NCBI GenBank assembly: GCA_026419785.1
Contig: JAODTK010003421.1
Location: 1-64,000, forward strand
Reading direction: 5' to 3'
Source: Sclerodactyla briareus
Taxonomy: Eukaryota; Echinodermata; Holothuroidea; Dendrochirotida; Sclerodactylidae
DNA: 64,000 bases
Of the stretch, positions 1 through 12,620 are shown piece after piece (position 1 is the stretch's first letter; each line of letters starts with the position of its first letter). The notes under the pieces were generated by a model. The model saw nothing but the letters and a program-made list of their open reading frames with translations, was not told the DNA's origin and ran no database searches. Made by a program: the position numbers and the translations under genes.

Positions 1-2160
1 GTCCCATGGAGGAGGGGAGTCAGGGCCAATAACAAAAGAGAAACCTACTGCCCTAGGTGTACAGCACATTTCGCACAAAAAATCTATTTAGAGAAAGATT
101 TGCACCCAAGCAAAACTTTCAAAAGGGGACGGGTAAACCCATGACATGCATGACTGAGGCCCCCCTCTCACAGGGCCCTAATAATGTAGCCCCCGCCTAG
201 TCCGAATGTCTTAAGTCACTGCTGGCCGACAGAGTGAAACATAAGCGAGACTCCGTGAAGGATTCAAGTTTCTTTCTTTCTGCAACAAAATTCACATGGC
301 ATTTAACTAATTCGCAGGGGGACGAAAATACCTTCACCCAAATAATCAATTTGAGCTACGCCCAGTCTGGACAGAAGCCGAGATAAACTAGGCTACATAG
401 TTTGTTCCAATTCAGTAACTGTAATCCAAAATGCTTTGACTTAGGCTCAGACTATAATATGGGGGGAGGCAGAAAAAGTTTGGGATTTTTTTTTTTTTTG
501 TTTTTTTTTTTTTTTGGTTTATATAGTGTCGAGGAAGGCAAAAGCTTACCAAATTGCGTTGCCTCTTGAAGAGCGCAAAGTTATTCTGAGATGAAAAATT
601 CGGCAAAAAAGACAATTATTCGGGGAAAGGAAGAGAAAATCTGGACAGAAAATTCAAAGTGAAGGAAATGCCCAAAATGTCCGCTGAATGGCCTAGATTT
701 TTCAACAAAAACGGCGGAAAACATGCAAAATGCTTTCGAAGCGCTTCGATGCGCGGGTGATGCTTTCTGTCGTTAGCAAAACATGTTCTGACATAAAATT
801 AGAAGGTCCCGTACGCCTAGGGCCAGCTATCAGCCTTGTTCTCCTTGAGAATTTATTATTCTGCAGTCGCCTACGAATGCCATGAGGACCAAATTGTTCA
901 CTGAGGTGTAAAACCACGCTGGCCGGCAGCACATTGGCTTTTTTGCGTATAGTCAAGGGGGCAATTCTCCTGGCTGAAAGTTGAGGGTACCCAAGGTGGT
1001 CAAGAGTGAAAACAGCATATGTACGGAGGACTTCAAAAAGTGTGGGGGGTCACGACCCACAAACTGCGCCCTTGGATTGGACCTATCTAGCAGATATCCG
1101 TATATTGCTAATTTGGCAAACATTTATTTTCATGTGATTTTTTTTCAACCCTAAGGTAGGTGATATTGTAAATCCATGCCCAATATAGAAGATGGTAAAG
1201 TATATCAGGATGCGTTACGAACCAACTTAGGCAAAATCAGTAAAGTAATCCGAGACATGGATCGGGCCGGGTTGCAGGATAATTTGAGAGTGAAACACGA
1301 AACGAAAAAACCCAAATTCGGAGAAGTAATAGAAGAAATTTGGGCAACGGAAAAATGAAGGTTTTCAATTATGGATGGGTGGCCGCCGAATTTCGCGCGC
1401 ATCAGTACTGATATAAGTTGTGCATATAAACGCAATGAAAATCACTACTAACATTTTTTAGTCTGGGTAATTGTTTGCCCCAATTTACTGAACCTGTGGA
1501 CGGGTACGTACACTGGTCATTTTAAGATAGTGGTGTACGTGCAGTTCACAGTGAATATAATTTGATGATCACCTAAACTGTGATTCAATTATTGTCTAAC
1601 CGAGCAATAATAGCGTTGGAAATGGTCTAAGTCCACTATTCCAGGTGCTGACCCCAGATGAAGATCTGGACCCCACTAGGGCCGCAGTCGAAGGATTGCC
1701 AGGCTTAATACGCGTGCTCGAATTTTAAATCGAATGACAAAAGTGCATATAAATTTCAATGGCGTTTTTCTACCGGCGTTGTGAATATTGCTATGTAATG
1801 CTTCGAATCTTTTGTTCACTCGAATAATTCAGAAATTCGTGAACATTGGAAAGGAGGAGAAAGGCAAAGTGAAAAAATGCCTGCCAATTTTCTGCGGCCT
1901 TTTTTTTTTCGATTAAATGCCCGGAAAAAATGCAAAAAAAAATTCCGCGCGCTTACGCGGCGCTGGTAGGCGCGATGGATGACTGAAAAATTCGGCTAAA
2001 TATTTACTGCTCTCCAATTGAAATGTGCCCGTACGCCTACGGCTTTCCCTCGAATCCATCATAGAAAAGGTTCATAAAAAATACCAGTGTGACATGCGGT
2101 AAATCATTGTATGCACAATGACACTTTTTGTCTGTCTCTACTCCAAAATCACACATGGAG
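1..2160. other. Non-coding stretch, nothing recognised
   Basis: I see no gene or known element here. Short open frames on both strands (the best is 84 codons at 702-956 minus) have no recognisable motif. The stretch contains a T-rich tract near 487 and GC-rich words such as gcgcttcgatgcgcg (near 726-750), which resemble the palindromic GC words found in repeats elsewhere in the window. Confidence 0.5.
486..515. repeat. Poly-T tract
   Basis: Two runs of T, about 13 and 15 bases, are separated by a single G. On the minus strand this is poly-A and could be the tail of an old retroposon, but no retroposon body is recognisable next to it. Confidence 0.8.
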
Positions 2161-2164
2161 ATGG

Positions 2165-2345
2165 GTGCTATCGAGTCCGGCAAGTGCGACCGTTTCCGGC
2201 GAATATGAGGGTAGGAAAATCTGAAATTCTCCTTGTACGCTTCGCGCCAACCAATGGTGGCGCTCCGCTTAGATGGTCATTGCATCGATGTGTGCCCCCC
2301 CGCCCCCCCCCCCCCTCACACTTTCAAAAAGGATCGACGGCCCAG
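2165..2345 (+). repeat. GCGCCA/TGGCGC hairpin repeat family, copy 1
   Basis: This carries the signature gtacgcttcgcgcca followed within a few bases by tggcgctccgctt, so GCGCCA and TGGCGC can pair as a short hairpin. It then runs agatggt, a C-rich tract (2295-2315) and a word like actttcaaaa. The same order of words recurs near 33700, 43601 and 57415. I read it as a dispersed, possibly non-autonomous DNA element. Boundaries are approximate. Confidence 0.55.
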
Positions 2346-3224
2346 GGTGCGTATCGAAAAAGCGTTATAACACATTTTGCATTGTTGGCGGAAGTTGTTA
2401 TTTGAACTTGGGGTCGCTAGACATAAATTCGCTGTGCCGACGGTTACAGAATATCAGCGTTAAATCCACTTATTAACAGAAGTTGAGGTAGTTCTAGAGA
2501 TTTCGTTTGAACCTCGTTTACTTTTGCTGATGGTCTCATTCTTGTTCCGTAATCCAATCTTTTAATGAATTAACTGTCATTTGCGGTAAAACATGTTCTA
2601 GGTTTCTTGAAAATGAACCTGCTTTCAGTTAGCTTATCTTCTCTCTGGTCATGTGCTGTGCCGTTATATGTACCGTTTCGAAGTCTAGGTTCTCATCTAT
2701 TATGACGGCTCGAATAGTTTTTAACTTTGAAATTTTCAATACCAAGGTCGCTCTCCAGAATTTTAAGGAATCATGCAGCAGCATTAACATTCGTATCACG
2801 CGACCGACAGTCAACGTACAAGTTCTAAGTTCTGGGCCTCAGGTACGAAAAAAAGGCCTCAGTTAATTAAATTTATCATGAATTCGTAAACCTCACACTA
2901 TTCGGAAGAGTCTCAAGCAGTACCACAGGAGTAAGATTCATTCTCCTTCATTCTTCATATTCTTATCAATGGCAACTCTTCCCTCCTTTTTTCATTATTA
3001 CCTTTCCTCCGAATGCACGCGAAACCTACTTCTGGTCACACCACTTTCAATAGTACGTATTCGTTAAAACAACATGGTTCATTCGTTTCAGTCCTATATT
3101 GTGGTGTGCCAATTAAAGCATATTTTTTAGCTGATGTAAACATTAGTGCAATGGAATGTGTGGGGTAATTGAATGAGAACACTTTTGGAAGATTTTTTTT
3201 TCAATTTATTTACCATTCAATTTC
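2346..3224. other. Non-coding stretch, nothing recognised
   Basis: No motif-bearing open frame, repeat or RNA gene is seen here. Confidence 0.5.
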
Positions 3225-3741
3225 TTTATAATAATCATGTATAATAATAATCATAATAATAATATAATAAACAAAACCCGCTTAAATATATAGCGCTCCC
3301 ACCATGACACATTTCGCAGCGCTTTACAAATTCAAGAACGCTAATGAAATGATGAAACTTAGGTTACGCTGACATAGAAGGACTTGTGGATTTCTACATC
3401 TGATGGGAATTGATTTCAGACAAGCGGCGCGGAGCGAAAAACTCCGTAATCGCCAAGCTTGGTTCTGGTTTAGGGACTTGGGGGTAGTGTTTTTCACGAG
3501 AGGAACTGAGTGCACGATCTGGGGTCTTAGACGGTTACAAGCTCGAGATGTATTGGAGGGGGCCTTGTATTAGAGCCTTGTAAACTAACCAGGCAATTTC
3601 GTAACGGATACGAAGTATACAGGAAGCCAGTGGAGGTTCCCTTAGGACTGTGTAACGTGCGAAATTTGCTGTGGCCGGTAATAATCTAGCTGCGTGTTCT
3701 GACACGATTTGAAGTCTTTCAATAGTACAACAATTCCACAA
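3225..3741 (-). mobile_element. 3' end of a CR1/L2-like LINE (RT C-terminus and tail)
   Basis: On the minus strand the first 68 codons (3741-3535) read like the extreme C-terminus of a non-LTR reverse transcriptase ORF: a residue run ERLQIVSEHAARLL, then IRYEIAWLVYKAL and PLQYISSL. In such elements this segment is RLQ.VQN.AARLL ... RI.YKI.LL.YKAL ... YL..L. The following stretch (3515-3324) contains TRTK and QFPSDV, matching the usual TRTK..G.R.FS...P..WN.LP segment, broken by stops and frameshifts. Just downstream is the familiar LINE 3' end, gtaaagcgctgcg then gcgctatatatt, followed by an ATT-rich tail. The element is 5' truncated at 3741, the usual state of LINE copies. It is a dead copy. 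Confidence 0.75.
3226..3273 (-). repeat. ATT-rich tail of the LINE fragment
   Basis: An irregular ataataat tract lies immediately 3' of the LINE end (minus sense: tta/att units). It is comparable to the (ATT)n tail of the longer LINE at 14595-14650. Confidence 0.7.
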
Positions 3742-4420
3742 AAAAATCCAAAGAAAATATATAGCGTAAAATGGGGTCGCTATGCATGAATCCTTTTAGA
3801 CGTAGCCACGCAAAAAAAAAAAGAAGAAAAAGGCCTATTGTAAATTCTGCTCCGTTAAAGAGTGGTGAACATGACTTTTGAAAAAATGCTTCTTCACACT
3901 CGCACACAATTGTCAGTCAGTTAGATAGTGAGATAGATTATGATAACACGATGGGAAGAAAATACCTGTTCTACAAAGTAATGCTACTTCCTTTTTTTGT
4001 TCCCCTGAATTTAAAGATAATTTTTGCTGTTTTAAAGCCTTTGAGCTGTGGTCGGACGTTAAAAAGTAATAAGAACGATATCTTATATTATTACTATTCC
4101 TCCGGATCTCAGAACCCGCGCGATTTAGCGTTTCCCGGTGATGCCTGACACATTATATTTAATATAGCACATCTAAACATCGACCAGTCGACTCTGTTTA
4201 AGGAAATAATTCATTTGAGCATATAGTAGATGGGGACCAGGCATTTTCACCACGTTGCACATTTCATGACCTAGATACATCCACTCCTTTTTCTATAAAC
4301 GGAAATGTTTTTTGCGTCTAGTAAGAGCAGAATCGTAGGACGATACTTCCCGCCATTGTTTTCCTAACATACTGCAAAAAACAGAGGGAAAGTTCCCGCT
4401 AACGCGAATACGTTAATCTC
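3742..4420. other. Non-coding stretch, nothing recognised
   Basis: No recognisable gene or element is seen between the LINE fragment and the TA microsatellite. Confidence 0.5.
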
Positions 4421-4453
4421 CTATTATTATATATATTATATATATATATATTC

Positions 4454-4499
<46 letters not shown>

Positions 4500-4566
4500 A
4501 TATATCCTATATATATATATATATATCTCTATATATATATATATATAATAAATTAATATATATATG
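4421..4566. repeat. (TA)n microsatellite, imperfect
   Basis: About 145 bases of nearly pure TA with occasional C interruptions. The open frame inside it, rich in Y and I, is a simple-sequence artefact. Confidence 0.95.
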
Positions 4567-7500
4567 TATTCTATAGCGTTGACTATTTTTTTATTTCCCG
4601 CGTCCCCTTTAGAGGACATCTGCGAGGACTTCTTGCTCAGGTTATACCGGTATGTGTCAGTTCTTTTCTTGCCTTGAACTTTAGAAGATCACTGTTTGCT
4701 ATAATTCGGAAGAAGTGCGTGAAATAATCAAATCTGTCACACGGCGCTCGAAGCAACACCGAATCCGAAAAATGATGAGCTCCACCACTGGTGTATTGTA
4801 GAGCGGAAAGACACCATCCACAAGATCTCTCTCGGGAATCGTGACATTGTTGTGTGACAACCTGTAACATTCACTTAACGTTTTTTTCAACGCCCTACAT
4901 GACACTCTCTTCGGATGTTCCGCTTGGAAGTCGACCGATTATAGCCAGTTCAACTCGTGATACAAGCACTTTTAGTGAAAATCAATCATAAATTCACAGT
5001 TTGGGTATTGCACTTCACGATTTTATTTGTTGAAACAAGATGTTGTAATGCCGTGCCCGACAAATAAACCATGCCCAATGGTAATAATTACTCCGCGAGG
5101 ACAGTGTGACAACAATACATGATAATCTCTACAGCTGGGATGTGCCATGCGTATGCATGTCCGGGCTGATGTGGAAATCACATATTTCCAAAACGAACGT
5201 TTGTGCATAGAAAGAAAACATGTCCGTTTCTTCAAAAGACCATGAAAATGCAGTCGCCCATGCATATGGTCCGTTTTGCTTGGCTTTTTAGGAAGATATT
5301 CCTATAATCCATTCGCGGTGATACGCATCCGTATACGCATGGGTACATGGGGCTTTATTTCGCCCATAGTCCTTGGTGTGCTTCATTCATTAGTGTTCTG
5401 GCGTCTGTGGCACCATATCTATCTTTACTAATATCTACAAATAGACATATTCGACACTGGTTCCCGCTGCAGTTTCCGTAAATATTGATTTTGCACATGC
5501 CTACGGATCCACATACGCATTATTGGTCCTAGCCTCAAACGAAATGCAGTTTTGTTTGTTTTCTTCTGTTCGTTTCGTATAATCCTCCCTTGTGATACTC
5601 GTCAAACTCCCTATTTACTGGTTTTGTGATTTAACCGTCAATCCTAACAGGTCTCGTGGTCAAACTAACACCATCTTAACTCCATGATTGAGGGAACGCA
5701 GAATGTCACTGCTTCCAAGAACTGCGGGACCAATCATCCTGTACACGCCTAGTCCGCCGCATCTGATCTTGGTGGATGAATATAATAATTGGTATTGAAT
5801 TGTGGTACCCATTTGTGGAAAAAATAGAGGTCATGCTGATGTGAAGATTGAGTCTGGAAACTTTGTTAACACGATGACTCAAATTCATAGCAAGCGAATT
5901 TGAAATTGGAATTCAAATTTGCATTGTTTGTTGTAATTTTTTTATCAGTAACAGGATCCCATTTTTTCCGTGCGGTAAGACGATCGATTAAATAAGACGC
6001 AACCACACCTAAGAACGTTTACCAAGAGAACTGCAATTAGTGATTGCGGTGACGCTGGGCATCTAGAAAGGGCGTTGGTTGTTTCTTCGTGCGTGTCCTC
6101 CCTTTCCTTCTGCGCTGATCTGCATATCAGACACCACGGAATTTGACGAGGAATATTATCACTTCTCAAGTCATGTGTTACTTCGCCTCGCACCGATTTC
6201 CGACCCGTACATTTGTGGTTAATACGACCTGTATCATATAACTTCTATGGACCAGTTCCCTAAAAAAAACCTCCTAACTAAGACGGTTACAGTTGGTGAG
6301 CCGGGAGGCAGAATACCAGTGCGTGCGACTTATAGTTACACCCTCCATGCGTCAGGCGGATCTTGTAAATGCCACGTTATAGATTCACTGAGCATTTCAA
6401 GGAAAAATTACTGAAGGTTTATATTCAAAAGGACAATGGTTGCAGTCATTAATCAGTTAGCAACCACATTACGCACATTCCCTTTATAAATTATGCCTTG
6501 TAATATATCTGTGGTAGGACCCCGCATGGTTAGGACTTCAGTGCAGTGGTGGCCTTACAATGTAACACAGATATTGCCCTAATTACAGAGAGGTTAAACT
6601 CGTGTCACTTGTTGTCCGCAGGCTGATTCAACAAACATCTTGCCCGTTCGCGCGATTTTGTCCTTCTCACCCATCCCACCCCCTCACCACAAAAACCCAC
6701 AGCAGGATGTACTAATGGGAACAGATTTAAGCACAGGAAGTCCAAGCAAGACGTTATCGATTAGTTTTAATTGAATTGAAGAAACATGAGAAAGTAGAAA
6801 GAGTGGGCTACGGGGATGCACACAGTACATAGTGTAGCTGCGGGTAACGCGAGCAGGGTTGAAGTTGCAGGAGGTTTGCCTACCAACATTTCTTGAAAAA
6901 ACCCATTTTGTAAATAGGTCACTATTTTTGAAATAAAGCTAACCACTTTGTGATGAAGCTCACCACTTTTGTGATGAACTTTTTTTCCTGAGACCGATCA
7001 CTCACTTTCATAATAGGAATTTGCAACACATGTCTAATAGACAATCAAATACTTCTGAAAACTGTAAAAAGGGTGATTTAAAGTAATTCAAAACGACCGA
7101 TGCCACAATCCTATACTTTTAGGATGAATGCTCAATTTTTGTATACATGTCGTTATATTATGGTGTTTCCCTTAGTCTGAATTCAGCAGACCGTATCACC
7201 TCAGTGAACAGACCCCCCAAGGTAATTAGCACTCTCTTGTCTTCACCACCCCTTTTTGTTCATCCTATCCCCAGCTTTTGCGGATGGATAGTAAATATGC
7301 ATGTGCAAGACTGTCGATATCCGCATCTTATACAAATGTTTTTGATTGTTAACAAGTCTACAAAAGTTGATGCACCTCCGTATGAAACGGTTACCGTTTT
7401 TTCAAAATGGAAAATTGTTGCGCTTGAATTACAAGATGGTACGAGACGAGACCGGAGCCCAGTGAAGTGAAGACCATCGAAGAGATGGCACACACCACGC

Positions 7501-7849
7501 CGATGGCAAAAGAGGGAAAACAGCAGTGATCGAAGTATATCAGCTTTGACTCATCCACTACCATACACCGATACACGCACAGGAGCACTTTCCCAAGACG
7601 TGAGACAGCCGTCAAGCTGGGGGAGTGGGGAACGGCATCGAGATTTGTAAAACCGCAACATGTGCCTACCGGGGGTTACCTGTAGTGGAGAGGTACCGAG
7701 AACCAAGGAAGAATACAAGCGCTAAGAGACACGTTGAGTAATGCCATTAATATGTGACTTCCAACTCAAACAGACGCGCGTTCATTCAACTGACCTCGAG
7801 GCATGATAGTCAATCGAGGAACTGTACAAATCATTGGCGTACCCTCGTT
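4567..7849. other. Non-coding stretch, nothing recognised
   Basis: Several open frames of 60-107 codons occur on both strands (for example 5945-6193 minus and 7147-7470 plus). None has a domain motif, and overlapping frames of similar length are open on the opposite strand, so I do not call genes. No repeat family seen elsewhere in the window was recognised here. Confidence 0.45.
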
Positions 7850-9505
7850 TCCGACCCCACTCCACCACCTCCCCCCCCCCCCCCCAAGAACCAGTCTCTC
7901 GGTACACGCCTGACTTGCATGGCAACGCCAGAGGAATTTTGTTACGCTAGGTACGATGATGAGCTGCTCGGTTTGCGTGGAATCAATAGGACAGTTTGTC
8001 ACAATCTCACTACAGTGCAATTGGAATGTTTCAATCGAGGCTGTTAACATGAGCAAGCTCCTATCACTATTGTCGGAGATATAGTTACAGCCAGACGATC
8101 ATGCTTGTGGTATCCGCATGTTGGGTCACAAGCACCACAGCAGTGTTAGCTCTGACACCAATGTTGAGTGTTGACATCCCATACGATTTGCATGCGAAGT
8201 CTGTTGTAGAGCTGGTGTGGGAGTCGGAACCTTTGGTGTCGTGATCACCTTCAACCCTTTTCCTTTTTATTTTCCTCACCTATAATCGTTGGATAATGTT
8301 ACTTTCAGACTCCGAAGAAAACCAACACAAACACAAATTGTTCGATTTTTATTTGTTCGATTCGACGAAACGTCTGGCAGATGAATGGGCCCTTGGGTGG
8401 CCAACCCGGACTATTGTTTTATTGCCAGATGTAGCAATGGACGTGGGTGGGTGGCAGGGTCCAATATTGGGGTAAGTTGAATATCTGAATAGAATGTTCG
8501 ATTGTCATTGACCTACAAATATTTTGTTTGTTCATGACACGAAATCATTATGCCTCTGCGCCACCAAACAAACTGCGCGGTAATCGTACTCGTCTTCCGT
8601 TACCCTTCCCCCTTGATACACGTTGAGCCCGGAAAACCCGTCACACCAATCTCGTTTTTTGTCATTAAAAAAGCCATCGATAACACTCTCCATGAATCCG
8701 ACACTTCCATGGAGAGGGGCTTTCCTCACTTACGCGTTTGATTCAACATATCCGACTATACCGGGTAAGGAATACGCCCTGGGGGAGAACATGTCTTATT
8801 TCATTTTTCTTCTTCCCGCCTTAACTTCAACCGTTCTCTCCTGCAGTAATTCTAAAGAAAGCGAATTGCTTAATTTAAATTTGTTCCCTAACGGCTGAGT
8901 GACCTCACATCCGAAAACCGCAACCCGACTTCCACCCCTGTATGGTTGTAAGTGGGAACATCATACATCGGTTCACCCCCGGAGATCGTTGCATATACCC
9001 TTTTGTATTGACAACCTGTACAAATCACTTAGCATGTTTTCGAGACGAGATCCTTTTCACATTTCTCCGATTCTCTCTCCGATTACCGTAAAGTGTGCAG
9101 CAGGTACAAAAATATTCACGGGGTATGGGACACAGCCCGCGTTTTCAAGTCTGATTTCGCTATTGTGATATTTCATCAGAAAATACGAAGGCTGTGATTC
9201 CTCAACTGCCACTTAACCTTCTACCTCAAAAAACAATAGGGTTCATGTATTTATCATGGTGAATATACTCCTAATTAATGGCTCCGTCAAATTTGACCCT
9301 GGTCAAGCCTTGTGTTTACAAACCTAAAATTTGCTAATATATAGAACAATCACAAATGTCCCATTTGGTTTTTACTAAATTGACTGGTCTACAGCCAGTG
9401 AATGGATGTCGTGGTACCCGCGCATGAGTAAACTACACACCAATTTCATCAACTTGATCGGCAGCCATTTTGGACTCATTGTGTTTGAAGAATGTTTGAA
9501 TTTGT
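7850..9505 (+). repeat. 1.65 kb tandem duplication, copy A
   Basis: From a poly-C tract (7871-7885) onward the sequence is collinear with 9506-11150. Matching anchors are tctctcggtacac (7895 and 9556), gataacactctcca (near 8680 and 10321), gagaacatgtc (near 8786 and 10422), aacaatagggttcatg (near 9232 and 10883) and cattttggactcattgtg (near 9466 and 11112). The offset stays at about 1646-1661 bases. I find no coding content conserved between the copies. Near 9230 it includes a unit of the GT-repeat family described below. Confidence 0.85.
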
Positions 9506-11150
9506 CCTCGATACCTCTAGTCCTTGAACACCTCACCCCCCCCCCCCAGGACAAATCTCTCGGTACACACCCTGACTTGCATGGCAACTCACAGAGGAAT
9601 TTTGTACGCTAGGTACAATGATGAGCTGCTTCGGTTGCGTTGGACTCAATAGTAACCAGGTTTCACAATCTCCCTACATTGCATTGGAATGTTTCAAACC
9701 GTGTTAACAGTGAGCAAGCTCCTATCAAGATTGTCGGAGAAATATTTAAAGCCAGACGATGCATGCTTGTGGTATCAGCAAGGTTGTTCAACACCACCAC
9801 ATTCCATGTAGCTCTGACACCAATGTTGAGTTTACATCCCATACGATTTGGCAGCGAAGTCCTTTTGGAGAGGCTGGTGGTTCGGGTCGGAACTTTGGTG
9901 GTCGTGATCAACCCTGTTCCTCACCTATATCAGTTTTATATGTTACTTTCAGACTCAGAATAAACCAACAACAACACCACAAATTGGTCGATTTTATTTG
10001 TTCTATTCGACGAAACGGCGGCGAATGCGATGGCAATGGGGTTGGCCAACCCGGACTATTTTTTATTGTTGCCAGATGTACAATGGAGCTGGGTGGGGTG
10101 CAGGGTCCAATATGGGTAGTTTGAAATCTGAAATAGAAATGTTCTATTGTCATTGACCTAAAAATATTTTGTTTGTTCATTACAAGATCTTAAGGCCTAT
10201 GCGCCACCAACAACTTCGCGGTCACTCGTACTCGGTCTTCCGTGACCCGTTCCCCTTTGATAGCGTTTGAGCGGGAAACCGGCACCCAATCTCGTTTTTT
10301 TGTCAGTTCAAAAAGCCAGCGATAACACTCTCCAGGGATCAGACACTTCCAGGGAGGAGGCGTTCCTTCTCTGCGTTTGAATCAACATATCCGACTATCC
10401 GGGTAAGACTACCCCTTGGGGAGAACATGTCCTATTTCATTTTTCTTCTCTTCCGCTTTGACTTCAAACGTTTCTCTCCTTGCAGTAATTCTAAAGAAAG
10501 CGAATTGCTTAATTTAATTTGTCACGCTACGCTTGAAGTGACATCACAGAATCCGAACCGCACCGACTTCCCACCCGCTGTGTATGGTTGTAAGTGGGAA
10601 CATCATACATCGGTTCACCCCCCAAAAAAACCCCTGAGATTCGAATGCATACCCGTGTATTGACAACCTGTACAAATCACTTAGCATGTTTTCGAGACGA
10701 GATCCTTTCAACATTTCCTTTTCTCCGATCTCCGATTACCGAAGGTGTGCAAGAAGTTCAATAATATTCCCGGGATATGGTACAGCCTCGTTTTCAGTCT
10801 GATGATTTTCGCGATTGTGATATTTATCAGAAATACGAAGGCGAGTGATTCCTCAACTGCCACAGTACCTTCGACCTAAAAAAACAATAGGGTTCATGTA
10901 TTTATCATGGGGAATATACAATACCAATTATGGGCTCCGTTCAATTGGACCTGGTCAAGATCGTGTGGTTTACAACCTAAAATTTGCTAAAATCTAGAAC
11001 AATCACAAATGTTCCCATTGTTTACTAAATTGACTGTCGACAGCCAATGAGGAGTCTTGTACCGCGCATGATTACACTACACCACTCCCCCCAATTTCCC
11101 GTGATCGGCAGGCATTTTGGACTCATTGTGTTTAGAAGAATTTTTGAATG
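9506..11150 (+). repeat. 1.65 kb tandem duplication, copy B
   Basis: This is the direct repeat of copy A, also starting with a poly-C tract (9536-9547). The copies differ by substitutions and by many one- to three-base indels, so no open frame is shared over any length (for example 9759-10124 plus is open here but not in A). The collinearity ends near 11150, where copy A runs into copy B at the equivalent place, about 9505. Confidence 0.85.
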
Positions 11151-11759
11151 ACCTCAGATGACTCAGTCTGAACCCGAAAACATGGAGATCATGCGATCAT
11201 CATAGGAAACACGCATAGTATAAAAATGGAGCCTAATTCACGAGTCTAGGACACATATCAACTAACTACAATAAAAAAACTTAGTTCGACTCCGAAACCA
11301 CGATTAGGTATGGCGATAATATTGAGTGTAGAACGATATGACGGGTGGGAACTGTAACATTATCTGATTAGCAAGCGTTTTTAGCACAAAAATCCGGTAA
11401 ATTGTTACAGTCAATTTATTTGGTACAGACACTGCACATTTCTTGCGGATTTTTTTCCATGACTTTGGACTTGGAATTTCTTGTACCAACGGTTTTTTGA
11501 TTGTGTTGAGACCTAGCTTCACTTACCTACCACTGGTAGGTCTGCATAGTGTCTGTTTTCGGCGATGGCCTTACGTTTTTACGTTGTATTGACGCTTGTA
11601 CGTTGCTCAATCTCTTCACAGGGTCCCTACCGTGAAGATCCATTGTGTTTCCCCGGTAACCCGCATTGTGCATTTCGAGGAACAATTGCCTTAATCTTCG
11701 ATCTGTTTCAGGTTACCAACTCAAGCCTGTGTTCGGATTTAAAATCCTGTAATCCGTAA
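11151..11759. other. Non-coding stretch, possibly LINE 5' region
   Basis: No motif is visible. Because it directly precedes the endonuclease part of the following LINE, part of it may be that element's 5' UTR or ORF1 remnant, but I see no zinc knuckle or esterase motif. Confidence 0.35.
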
Positions 11760-11959
11760 ATACCGTGGCACCAGAGGGGGGGGGGGTCACCTCCCAAAGA
11801 ACTTAGAAATGGTCCCCGGTCTCCATGTCCATCGGGGCGTAACTTTTGCAAACCTTAAACCCGTGACCTGTAACACCAACTCTTCCACACAACTTCGATC
11901 AGTACCTGTTTGTGAACGTCGGCCATCAACCATAAGACAATTTTAATTGTCTGATTATG

Positions 11960-12620
11960 TTCAGACATGAACATTGATCTACTGATTCTGACTGAACATG
12001 GCTGCGTAATGACGACGGACGTCCATTGTGCGTTAACCCCCCCCCCGGACACCTTCCTCAGGTACCCACCACCCCGACCATCAGCCCTGCGAGGAGGTGG
12101 CAGTGGTATAAAAAATCCACCTGAACTGCGTTTGTACCCGCAGGCCCCTGGTACCAAACCTACTTTGAACATATCCGGGTCACTGACACTACTACTATAC
12201 TTTTTCAACCTTTTTGTGGGTATATACCCCCTCCGTCCACAGCCAATGACTTTACAGTCTCTGACTTCCTTACTGAGTTTGAATCCTTCCTTGATGACAT
12301 ATCAATGCTACCGGTAATTGCTACTTGTTGGTGATTTCAACATCTACTGGGATGTTCAAAGTCGATGTGACGTTACACCGGTATGAAGGCCATTAACTTC
12401 CGTTAATTTTTGCATCAGCATGTAACTACCCCAACCCACAATCATGGTCTATTTTTGATCACGCAAAAAAAACCGTGTTTTTCTCACGTCCTGATGATGA
12501 GGCTGATCAGCGTTTGTGACGTTCATGAAAACCTTCATTTCTTTCTGATCACCACAGTGTAAGGTTTCACATCAATTTCCGTCAAGCCACCAGCCTGAAC
12601 GTATCGTTGCAAATAAAAAG
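11960..12620 (+). pseudogene. LINE endonuclease domain, frameshifted
   Basis: This domain nicks target DNA at the start of LINE integration. Visible pieces are LLILTE (metal-binding glutamate of the LTET motif) near 11980, a basic and glycine-rich loop (RPSALRGGGSG) near 12080, GDFNIYWDV at 12330 (catalytic D and N) and SDHHSV at 12544 (catalytic D-H pair). The reading frame changes at least three times between these blocks, including at a C-run at 12037-12046, so no intact product is possible. Confidence 0.75.

Noticed and set aside
4413..4619. 68-codon frame rich in Y and I
   Set aside because: It is a translation of the TA microsatellite.
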